From contig JABMRW010000038.1 of the NCBI GenBank assembly GCA_013202445.1, positions 1 to 7,594 on the forward strand: 7,594 bases of DNA, written 5' to 3'. This DNA is from Deltaproteobacteria bacterium. GTDB taxonomy: Bacteria > Chloroflexota > Dehalococcoidia > Dehalococcoidales > BS750m-G39. Both the position numbers and the translations under genes were made by a program. The notes under the pieces are model-generated. The model made no database searches, was not told where the DNA came from, and saw nothing but the letters and a program-made list of their open reading frames with translations. The first letter of the stretch is position 1, and each line of letters begins with the position of its first letter. Below, one piece after another: positions 1-5,876 of the stretch.

Positions 1-24
1 AAGAAATTGATAGAAGTATCACTT

Positions 25-46
25 CTGTAGGGTGGGAGGGTGGGAA
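25..46 (+). repeat. G-rich direct repeat copy 1, G-quadruplex motif
   Basis: Positions 30-44 read GGGTGGGAGGGTGGG, four runs of three G with one-base loops, the tightest form of the standard G-quadruplex pattern. The flanks (CTGTA before, GAA after) recur in the second copy at 124-147, so the whole unit is repeated and not just the G runs. A short perfect hairpin, AGAAGT-ATC-ACTTCT (12-26), overlaps its left edge. Whether it folds in the cell is not shown by sequence. Confidence 0.7.
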
Positions 47-123
47 ATAAAACGCACTCTAAAAATCAGGCTAGACCTCCCCTCATCCCCCACCCAACCA
101 GGCGAGGGATTAAGGACGCAGCC

Positions 124-147
124 CTGTAGGGTGGGTCAGGGTGGGAA
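124..147 (+). repeat. G-rich direct repeat copy 2, G-quadruplex motif
   Basis: This copy has the same CTGTAGGGTGGG start and AGGGTGGGAA end as copy 1, with two extra bases in the middle, about 99 bp downstream. It again has four GGG runs (129-131, 133-135, 139-141, 143-145), with loops of 1, 3 and 1 nt. A C-rich stretch lies between the copies (76-95, containing CCTCCCC and CCCACCC). It is complementary to parts of both copies and to GGGGAGG at 173-179, so the G-rich and C-rich segments could pair as alternatives. Confidence 0.65.
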
Positions 148-181
148 GAAAGACTTACGTTAAGAAAGGGGCGGGGAGGGT

Positions 182-211
182 TTGTCTTAAGCCTATTGGC
201 AATGTTATATT
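182..211 (+). promoter_or_regulatory. Promoter of the Nudix gene, probably leaderless
   Basis: A TTGTCT -35-like box (182-187, 4/6 to consensus) and a TATATT -10 box (206-211, 5/6) are 18 bp apart. Transcription would start about 7 nt after the -10, on or next to the GTG at 218. No Shine-Dalgarno sequence precedes the GTG. The two facts together suggest a leaderless mRNA. Confidence 0.55.
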
Positions 212-217
212 ATAGTT

Positions 218-784
218 GTGGACAAAAAGCTAAAAGAAATCCTCTCCAGCCGCCCCAAAAAGCGCATCACCGATGATAAGCTGGTGCCCTCAGCGGTGCT
301 GCTGCCCATCTACTATAAGGAAGGGGAGATACATATCCTGTTCACCCGGCGGACGGAGAATGTCAGGGAGCACAAGCGGCAGATATCCTTCCCCGGCGGC
401 GCCCGCCAGGGCGGCGAAAGCCTGCTCCAGACCGCCCTGCGCGAGAGCACCGAGGAAATAGGTTTAGCCCCGGATAAGGTTCAGATACTGGGGGAGATGG
501 ATGATGAGGTGACGTTGGACTCAAACTATGCTGTCACCCCCTTTGTCGGCGTCGTTCCCTGGCCCTATGATTTCAAGGTGGACGGCTGGGAGACCGACGA
601 GATAATCGAAGCCCCCCTTCCGGCGCTGCTGGATGAAGAATCCTGGCATCACAAGACCGAGGTCGTCGCCGGCAGAAAGGTCACCTCATACTTCTATCAC
701 TACCGGAACGACGTGATCTGGGGAGCCACCGCCCGCATACTGCACCAGTTCCTGGATATCTTTGTCCAGGCGGTGAAAAGCTAA
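218..784 (+). CDS. Nudix hydrolase, CoA pyrophosphatase (NudL/UPF0035) type
   Basis: This is a 188-residue cytoplasmic Nudix enzyme. The family cleaves coenzyme A or acyl-CoA into 3',5'-ADP and (acyl-)phosphopantetheine using Mg2+ or Mn2+. The Nudix box spans residues 61-83: G61, E67, R75-E76, E79-E80 and G82 follow GX5EX7REUXEEXGU, except that S77 sits where an aliphatic residue is usual. Upstream, LFTRR (41-45) and QISFPGG (55-61) match the extra UPF0035 motif typical of CoA pyrophosphatases. The usual Gly before that Gln is Arg here (HKRQ, 52-55). Length is normal for the family. GTG at 218 is chosen because an in-frame TAA at 188-190 leaves no other ordinary start. No ribosome binding site is visible. 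Substrate is inferred from the motif, and other nucleotide-diphosphate substrates remain possible. Confidence 0.9.
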   Translation: MDKKLKEILSSRPKKRITDDKLVPSAVLLPIYYKEGEIHILFTRRTENVREHKRQISFPGGARQGGESLLQTALRESTEEIGLAPDKVQILGEMDDEVTLDSNYAVTPFVGVVPWPYDFKVDGWETDEIIEAPLPALLDEESWHHKTEVVAGRKVTSYFYHYRNDVIWGATARILHQFLDIFVQAVKS

Positions 785-836
785 GCCGCCACCCTCAGCA
801 TCTTTATACTAATTTGTTAACTTTCCTCGTAAATTA

Positions 837-865
837 TTGACATATCTCTTAATATCGTCTATAAT
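837..865 (+). promoter_or_regulatory. Consensus promoter of the dnaJ-hspR-clpC operon
   Basis: TTGACA (837-842) and TATAAT (860-865) are both perfect matches to the housekeeping sigma consensus and are exactly 17 bp apart. The expected start is near 872, about 15 nt before the dnaJ ATG. So strong a promoter in front of a stress operon implies repression in normal growth, which fits hspR being in the operon. The rest of the 785-836 gap shows no convincing terminator for the Nudix gene. Confidence 0.88.
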
Positions 866-886
866 ACCCCTGTAGGTGTATTAGAG
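859..886. promoter_or_regulatory. Imperfect palindrome over the -10 box and start site, candidate HspR operator
   Basis: Two 13-bp arms (859-871 and 874-886) flank a GT centre and match in inverted orientation at 11 of 13 positions. The core reads TAATACCCCT / AGGTGTATTA. It covers the -10 box, the predicted start site and everything up to the ATG, where a repressor would block RNA polymerase. Transcription would begin near its centre, so it is unlikely to work as an RNA hairpin. It does not resemble the actinobacterial HAIR site (CTTGAGT-N7-ACTCAAG). Assignment to HspR rests on the self-regulating habit of that family and the gene order. Confidence 0.55.
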
Positions 887-1762
887 ATGGCAGGCAAGGA
901 CTACTATAAGATATTAGGGGTTGACCGCAATGCCACTGAGCGTGAACTCAAGCAGGCTTACCGCAAGCTGGCGCGCCGGTACCACCCCGATGTCAACCCC
1001 GGCGATAAATCGGCTGAGGGAACGTTCAAGCAGATAAACGAGGCTTACGAGGTCCTCTCCGATAAAGACAACCGCCAGAAGTACGATAAGTACGGCGACC
1101 AGTGGCAGTACGCCGAACAGTTTGAAAAGGCACAGCGCCAGCAGGCGCCGGGCCGGGATTTCAGCCAGGGCGGCCGCCGGGTTTACTATGGCGAGGGCGA
1201 TTTCGGCAGCCTCTTTGACGACCTGCTGGGCGGCTTTCGTTCCGACCGCGGGCAGGCCCAGCCTAGGCGGGCCCGGAGCCAGGAGCACCCGGTTGAAGTT
1301 TCCCTGGAGGAAGCCTACCGGGGGACGACGCGCACCCTAAGCTTTGCCGACGGCAAGCGCCTTGAGGTCAAGGTCCCCGCCGGGGTCAGGACCGGCTCTA
1401 GAGTCAGGCTGGCGGGCAAGGGCGCCCGGGGTGGCGACCTTTATTTAAAAGTTTCGGTCAAGCCCCACCCCACCTTCGAGCGCCGCGGCGACGACCTTCT
1501 GGTCGGGGTTTCGGTGCCGCTGGTGGTGGCCATGCTCGGCGGCGAGGTACAGGTGACCACCCTTAAAGGTAAAGTGGCCCTCAAGATTCCCCCCGAAACC
1601 CAGAACGGCCGCATCTTCCGCCTGGCCGGGCAGGGCATGCCCTACCTGGGCAACAAGTCCCGCGGCGACCTGATGGCCAGGGTTAGGGTGGTGCTGCCCA
1701 CCAGGCTCTCGGCTGAGGAAAAGGAATTATTTAAACAGCTCGGCGAGCTGCGGCCCGCTTAA
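887..1762 (+). CDS. dnaJ: DnaJ/Hsp40 co-chaperone without zinc finger (CbpA-like)
   Basis: The 291-residue protein has a J domain at about residues 5-70 with the HPD motif at 33-35, which stimulates the ATPase of DnaK (Hsp70). A Gly/Phe/Gln-rich linker follows (about 90-130). From about residue 134 there is a C-terminal substrate-binding DnaJ_C region (HPVEVSLEEAYRG onward) with two beta-sandwich-like halves. The four CXXCXGXG zinc repeats of classical DnaJ are absent, so this is a class B, CbpA-like protein. Its length is typical of that class. The start follows a weak AGGTG (874-878), 8 nt upstream. It is the first gene of the operon, 15 nt before hspR. No dnaK or grpE is in the window, so its Hsp70 partner is encoded elsewhere. 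The symbol could equally be cbpA. Confidence 0.93.
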   Translation: MAGKDYYKILGVDRNATERELKQAYRKLARRYHPDVNPGDKSAEGTFKQINEAYEVLSDKDNRQKYDKYGDQWQYAEQFEKAQRQQAPGRDFSQGGRRVYYGEGDFGSLFDDLLGGFRSDRGQAQPRRARSQEHPVEVSLEEAYRGTTRTLSFADGKRLEVKVPAGVRTGSRVRLAGKGARGGDLYLKVSVKPHPTFERRGDDLLVGVSVPLVVAMLGGEVQVTTLKGKVALKIPPETQNGRIFRLAGQGMPYLGNKSRGDLMARVRVVLPTRLSAEEKELFKQLGELRPA

Positions 1763-1777
1763 GGGGAGGTTATAAGC

Positions 1778-2095
1778 ATGGATGATTTGGACCAAAAAGA
1801 ACCACGGTATGTGATAAGTATCGCCGCCCGGATGGTGGGGGTGCGGACGCATACCCTGCGCTACTATGAGAAGGTCGGCATCGTCGGACCCTCCCGCTCG
1901 CGGGGCAATATCCGGCTCTATTCGGAAAGCGACATCGCCCAGCTGAGGCGGGTGAAGACGCTGATGGACGACCTGGGGGTCAATCTGGCCGGGGTTGAGG
2001 TTATTATGCGGATGATGCAGCGCATGCTGGAACTGCAAAGCCAGGTGCAGGAGCTGGAGGATGAGATGGAAGGAATAAGGGAAGATGGGACTTAA
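1778..2095 (+). CDS. hspR: HspR, MerR-family heat-shock repressor
   Basis: The 105-residue protein has an N-terminal MerR winged helix-turn-helix. YVISIAARMVGV (11-22) and HTLRYYEKVGIVGPSRSRG (25-43) carry the recognition helix and the family signature, followed by the wing (NIRLYSESDI). A Glu/Gln/Met-rich C-terminal stretch (about 72-100) probably forms the dimer coiled coil. Length and sequence style match HspR, which in actinobacteria represses heat-shock genes with DnaK as co-repressor. A strong ribosome binding site, GGGGAGG (1763-1769), sits 8 nt before the ATG and directly after the dnaJ stop. Placement between a dnaJ and a Clp ATPase supports HspR over other MerR proteins. It probably represses its own promoter through the palindrome at 859-886. 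There are no cysteines, so a metal-sensing role is unlikely. Confidence 0.9.
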   Translation: MDDLDQKEPRYVISIAARMVGVRTHTLRYYEKVGIVGPSRSRGNIRLYSESDIAQLRRVKTLMDDLGVNLAGVEVIMRMMQRMLELQSQVQELEDEMEGIREDGT

Positions 2096-2144
2096 TAACC
2101 TGCCGGCAAGGCGATAATTAAATCCTGGAGGGATGAGTTAGATT

Positions 2145-4619
2145 ATGAAACAGGAAAGATTTACCGAACAGGCTCAGGAGGCCTTAGCCGCCTCCCAGGA
2201 GCTGGTTCGTCAGTACCACCACAGCCAGTGGGATGTGGAGCATATTTTGCTGGCGCTGCTCCAGCAGGAGCGCGGTCTGGTCGGCGATATCCTGCGGGAG
2301 CTTGGCGTTGACGTCGAGGCGGTCAAGCGTGAAATCGAGACCGCTCTGGAGAAGACGCCCAGAGTTACCTATGAAACGGGGCAGCTTTACGCCACCCCCC
2401 GCATCGCCAACTTGATAAAGACGGCCGGCGAGGAGGCCGACAGACTCAAGGACGAGTTCATCGGCACCGAGCACCTGCTCATCGCCATCGCCGGCGAGCA
2501 GAAGGGCGAAGCGGCGGCTATCTTAAAACGCCTGGGCGTTGACCAGGAGAAGGTCTATTCCGCCCTTCAGAAGCTGCGGGGCGGCCACCGCGTTACCGAT
2601 GCCAGGGCGGAGAGCAAGTACCGCTCACTGGAAAAATACGGCCGCGACCTGACCGAGATGGCCCGCCGCGGCAAGCTGGACCCGGTGATAGGCCGTGACG
2701 ACGAAATCAGGCGGGTGATGCAGGTGCTCACCCGGCGCACCAAGAACAACCCGGTCATTGTCGGCGAGGCTGGCGTGGGCAAGACGGCTATCGCCGAGGG
2801 GCTGGCGCAGAAGATTGCCGCCGATGACGTTCCCGATTCCCTCAAAGGCCGCAAGGTGGTGGCCCTGGACATGGGAGCCCTGGTCGCCGGCAGCAAGTTC
2901 CGCGGCGAATTTGAAGAACGGCTCAAGGCGGTCATGGACGAAGTACGGCAGGCGCAGGGAGAGGTAATCCTGTTTATTGATGAAATCCATACCGTGGTCG
3001 GCGCCGGCGCCGCCGAAGGCGCCATTGATGCCAGCAACATGCTCAAGCCGGCGCTGGCTCACGGCGAATTGCAGTGTATCGGCGCCACCACTTCTGACGA
3101 ATACCGCAAGTTCATTGAAAAGGACAAGGCGCTGGAGCGGCGTCTCCAGCCGGTCTTTCTCGGTGAGCCTACGGTTGAGGACACCATTGAGATGCTTAAG
3201 GGCCTCTGCCCCCGCTACGAGGCGCACCACAAGGTCAAGATTACCGATGAGGCTCTGGAGGCGGCGGCCAAGCTCAGCCAGCGCTATATCTCGGATAGGC
3301 AGCTGCCCGATAAGGCCATTGACCTTATCGACGAGGCCGCCTCGAAGCTGCGCATCGATACCGAGAGCGCCCCGCCCGGGGTTAAATCCCTGGAGCAGAA
3401 GGTCAAGCAGCTGACCAGCGAGGAAGAAGCCGCCTCGCAGCGGCAGGACTACGAGCGGGTGGCTCAGATTAAAGTCGAGCGCCTGCGTTTAGAGGACGAA
3501 TATAACCAGGCCAAGAGTAAGTGGCTCAAAGAGGAAAAGATTGACGAGGTGGTCGGTGAAGAAGACATCGCCCAGCTCATATCTAAATGGACCGGCATCC
3601 CCGTCTCCCAGATGATGGAGGGCGAGGCCGAAAAACTGCTCCACATGGAGGAGCGTATCCACGAGCGCCTGGTCAATCAGGAGGAGGCGGTCACCGCCAT
3701 CTCCGAGGCCATCCGGCGCAGCCGGGCCGGGCTTAAAGACCCCCGCCGTCCCATCGGCAGCTTTATCTTCCTCGGCCCCACCGGGGTGGGCAAGACCGAG
3801 CTGGCCCGCACTCTGGCCCGCTTCCTCTTTGATGATGAAAACGCCATGGTACGGCTGGATATGTCGGAGTATCAGGAGCGCCACACCGTCTCCCGCCTTA
3901 TCGGCGCCCCGCCGGGCTATGTCGGCTACGATGAAGGCGGCCAGCTTACCGAGGCGGTCAGGCGCCGCCCCTATAGAGTGATTCTCTTAGATGAAGTGGA
4001 AAAGGCGCACCCCGACGTTTTTAATAGCCTTTTGCAGATACTTGACGATGGCCGCCTGACCGACGGGCATGGGCGGACGGTGGACTTCAAGAACACGGTG
4101 GTCATCATGACCAGCAACGTCGGCGCCGAGCTAATCCGCCGCCAGATGAGCCTGGGTTTTGCCTCCACCAAGGAAGCCAAGGCCGAAAAGCTGGACTACG
4201 ACGCTATGAAGGAGCGGGTGCTGGGGGAGATGAAAAAGACCTTCCGCCCCGAGTTCATCAACCGCATCGACGAAATCATCGTCTTCCACCAGCTCACCGA
4301 GCAGCAGCTCCGCCAGATTGTCGACCTGCTGGCCAAAGACCTTCAGGAGCGCCTGGCTGACCGCAAGCTCAGTATTGAGCTCAGCGAAGAGGCCAAGTCC
4401 TGGCTGGCCAGGGAAGGCTACGACCCGGTATTCGGCGCCCGGCCGTTGCGGCGGGCTATAGAGCGCTACGTGGAAAACCCGCTTTCGTCTAAAATCCTGA
4501 GCGGCGAACTCAAAGAGGGTGATACCATCAGGGTTGATGCGGGCAAGGACGGCTTAACCTTTGACGGCAAGACCAAGAAGACGGCTAAGAAAGCCAGGGC
4601 GGCCGGAGCGGCCCAATAG
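2145..4619 (+). CDS. clpC: ClpC-type AAA+ ATPase (Hsp100 unfoldase)
   Basis: The 824-residue protein is a two-ring-domain Hsp100. Residues 1-145 are a double Clp N-domain. NBD1 has Walker A GEAGVGKT (207-214) and Walker B ending D279-E280. A short middle region of about 55 residues (413-467) includes a UVR-like QDYERVAQIK. NBD2 has Walker A GPTGVGKT (544-551), Walker B ending D616-E617 and sensor-2 GARPLRR (764-770). The short middle domain, and LGF at 670-672 in the position of the ClpP-docking loop (LGF in mycobacterial ClpC1, VGF in Bacillus ClpC), point to ClpC and not to the disaggregase ClpB, whose middle domain is about twice as long. It should unfold substrates and feed them to ClpP. 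The tail (809-824) is rich in Lys and Ala. GGAGGG (2127-2132) lies 12 nt upstream, a rather long spacing. The gene is third in the operon. Automatic annotation may call it ClpB or ClpA. Confidence 0.92.
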   Translation: MKQERFTEQAQEALAASQELVRQYHHSQWDVEHILLALLQQERGLVGDILRELGVDVEAVKREIETALEKTPRVTYETGQLYATPRIANLIKTAGEEADRLKDEFIGTEHLLIAIAGEQKGEAAAILKRLGVDQEKVYSALQKLRGGHRVTDARAESKYRSLEKYGRDLTEMARRGKLDPVIGRDDEIRRVMQVLTRRTKNNPVIVGEAGVGKTAIAEGLAQKIAADDVPDSLKGRKVVALDMGALVAGSKFRGEFEERLKAVMDEVRQAQGEVILFIDEIHTVVGAGAAEGAIDASNMLKPALAHGELQCIGATTSDEYRKFIEKDKALERRLQPVFLGEPTVEDTIEMLKGLCPRYEAHHKVKITDEALEAAAKLSQRYISDRQLPDKAIDLIDEAASKLRIDTESAPPGVKSLEQKVKQLTSEEEAASQRQDYERVAQIKVERLRLEDEYNQAKSKWLKEEKIDEVVGEEDIAQLISKWTGIPVSQMMEGEAEKLLHMEERIHERLVNQEEAVTAISEAIRRSRAGLKDPRRPIGSFIFLGPTGVGKTELARTLARFLFDDENAMVRLDMSEYQERHTVSRLIGAPPGYVGYDEGGQLTEAVRRRPYRVILLDEVEKAHPDVFNSLLQILDDGRLTDGHGRTVDFKNTVVIMTSNVGAELIRRQMSLGFASTKEAKAEKLDYDAMKERVLGEMKKTFRPEFINRIDEIIVFHQLTEQQLRQIVDLLAKDLQERLADRKLSIELSEEAKSWLAREGYDPVFGARPLRRAIERYVENPLSSKILSGELKEGDTIRVDAGKDGLTFDGKTKKTAKKARAAGAAQ

Positions 4620-4682
4620 CATTTTATTAATGAGGTGTGATAAAGTATAGCCTAATAAAGTGAGGGAAATGGATACTAAGGC

Positions 4683-5312
4683 ATGAGCCAGGAAGTTGAA
4701 CGGCGGCGCCTGCCCAGGAAGGCGATTATCCTCGGCATTCTCAGCGTGGTGGTTACCGTTGCTCTCTGCGTGGCGGTCGTTTACTATAAAGACGCCCTGA
4801 TGAGCGTAGTTCACATCGAAAAGTACGGTCTTCTGGGCGTCTTCGTCTTCGCCTTCATCGCCGGCAGCGTGGTCAACTTTGTGGCCACCCCCTTCCCCTA
4901 CTGGCTGCTGGTATTCACCGTGCCATCACTGCTGGCTCCGTCTTGGGGAGCTTTCGCTCCGCTGTGGGTGGGCATGCTCTCCGCCCTGGGCGCCAGTCTG
5001 GGCCAGCTGCTCACCTTCATGGTCGGCTACAGCGGTAGCAGGCTCTATCACAAATTCACCGTTAATATTGATAATAGATTCTATAATAGGTCCATCGGCT
5101 GGGCGCAGCGGCACGGCTCGTGGGCGGTCTTTGCCATGTCGGCGTTATTCAACCCCATCCACCTCCCCATGACCATTGCCATCGCTGCCCTCCGCTACCC
5201 GCCGCTCAAGTATTTCGTTTTCTCCCTGCTCGGCAATCTGGTCAAGAGTTTATTCATCGCCTTTTGCGGTTATTACGGGCTGGCTTCACTATTTAACTTC
5301 TTAGGGGTATAA
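4683..5312 (+). CDS. DedA/VTT-superfamily-like integral membrane protein
   Basis: The 209-residue protein has a basic cytoplasmic N-terminus (residues 1-14), a first membrane helix at about 15-36 and a long hydrophobic stretch at about 48-85. A small-residue segment (LSALGASLGQLLTFMVGYSG, about 99-118) resembles the G-rich VTT/SNARE-associated core. Further helices lie near 150-170 and 178-206, and NPIHLPMT (about 157-164) has the Pro-rich re-entrant look of this superfamily. Relatives include lipid scramblases and undecaprenyl-phosphate or phospholipid transporters, but the substrate here cannot be read. An in-frame TAA at 4677-4679 makes ATG 4683 the first possible start, and no well-spaced Shine-Dalgarno is present. 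A five-codon ORF (4669-4686) ends in a TGA overlapping this ATG, which could couple translation. The 63-nt gap after clpC has only a weak GGCCG-GAG-CGGCC stem (4601-4613), so read-through from the stress operon is possible. Confidence 0.75.
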   Translation: MSQEVERRRLPRKAIILGILSVVVTVALCVAVVYYKDALMSVVHIEKYGLLGVFVFAFIAGSVVNFVATPFPYWLLVFTVPSLLAPSWGAFAPLWVGMLSALGASLGQLLTFMVGYSGSRLYHKFTVNIDNRFYNRSIGWAQRHGSWAVFAMSALFNPIHLPMTIAIAALRYPPLKYFVFSLLGNLVKSLFIAFCGYYGLASLFNFLGV

Positions 5313-5313
5313 T
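5285..5313 (+). promoter_or_regulatory. Internal promoter for the membrane-anchored methyltransferase-like gene
   Basis: TATAAT (5308-5313) overlaps the stop codon of the preceding gene, and TTCACT (5285-5290, 4/6) lies exactly 17 bp upstream. The -10 ends 8 nt before the ATG at 5322, so the transcript would begin at or 1-2 nt before the start codon. No Shine-Dalgarno is present at usable spacing. This repeats the leaderless layout seen at the Nudix gene. Confidence 0.5.
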
Positions 5314-5321
5314 AAAAAGTT

Positions 5322-5876
5322 ATGGAGTATCTCTGGCTCATCGTCTTGGCCGTAGTCGTGGTCGGGGTAGGCTTATGGCAGCTGGCGGTCTGGATAATCG
5401 AAACCCGGGCCAAAAGCCGGCAATACAAGGCCGCCTGTGCCTGCGCTCGGGAGAAATGCAAGCCACTGCTGGTGGCCGGCGGCCCCTGGGGCGCTACCCG
5501 GACCCGCCACCGGTTGAACAAACCGGCTCACGGCAACGGTGATGTCTGCCTGGATATTAACCCGCGCGCCTTTGATGGCCACCCCAGGGCGGTAATGGCC
5601 AGTGTTACCCATATTCCCTTTGCCGATAAATGCTTCGGGGCCGTTTTTGCCAGCCACCTGCTGGAGCACCTGCCTACGGTGGATGCCGCCAGCCAGGCCC
5701 TGGCCGAGCTTAACCGGGTAGCCGAAGCGGTCTATATTGTCTATCCCTCGCGGCAGTCCTTAGCCGGCTGGATGGTACCCGACCACCACCTCTGGGTCTG
5801 GCAGAAGGACAGCACCACCTACCTCAGGCAGAGAGGTAAATCAAACGGCAAGAGGGCGGCAGAATATTATGGTTGA
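5322..5876 (+). CDS. Membrane-anchored short protein with SAM-methyltransferase-like core
   Basis: The 184-residue protein starts with one hydrophobic helix (residues 3-26) followed by a positive stretch (R29, K31, R33), giving a cytoplasmic C-terminal domain. That domain resembles a Methyltransf_11 class I fold: LLVAGGPWG (49-57) in the place of the glycine-rich SAM loop, VCLDINP (75-81) as the acidic motif II strand, and VTHIPFADKCFGAVFASHLLEHLP (95-118, key residues P99, F100, D102, H112, E115, H116) as the usual motif III/IV region. It lacks most of the C-terminal half of a standard methyltransferase and the first motif is non-canonical, so it may be a minimal enzyme or a non-catalytic SAM-fold protein. 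Cysteines 39, 41 and 46 cluster just after the anchor. Its stop overlaps the next gene by 8 nt, implying coupled translation. Substrate is unknown. Confidence 0.68.
   Translation: MEYLWLIVLAVVVVGVGLWQLAVWIIETRAKSRQYKAACACAREKCKPLLVAGGPWGATRTRHRLNKPAHGNGDVCLDINPRAFDGHPRAVMASVTHIPFADKCFGAVFASHLLEHLPTVDAASQALAELNRVAEAVYIVYPSRQSLAGWMVPDHHLWVWQKDSTTYLRQRGKSNGKRAAEYYG

Noticed and set aside
25..147. CRISPR array
   Set aside because: There are only two repeat copies, which differ by an internal 2-bp insertion, with no second spacer and no cas genes.
785..886. Classical HAIR operator (CTTGAGT-N7-ACTCAAG) before dnaJ
   Set aside because: No such sequence is present. The palindrome at 859-886 was recorded instead as a different candidate operator.
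914..1288. Antisense frame of 124 codons opposite dnaJ
   Set aside because: It lies wholly inside the J-domain coding region and has no recognisable domain or ribosome binding site.
2567..3230. Long antisense frames opposite clpC (up to 201 codons at 2625-3230)
   Set aside because: The plus-strand frame encodes clearly conserved AAA+ motifs. The antisense frames are a by-product of GC-rich codon use, with low-complexity translations and no start signals.
4601..4628. Intrinsic terminator after clpC
   Set aside because: The GGCCG-GAG-CGGCC stem is only 5 bp with a 3-nt loop, lies inside the coding end, and the T-rich stretch begins about 7 nt later, too weak to call.
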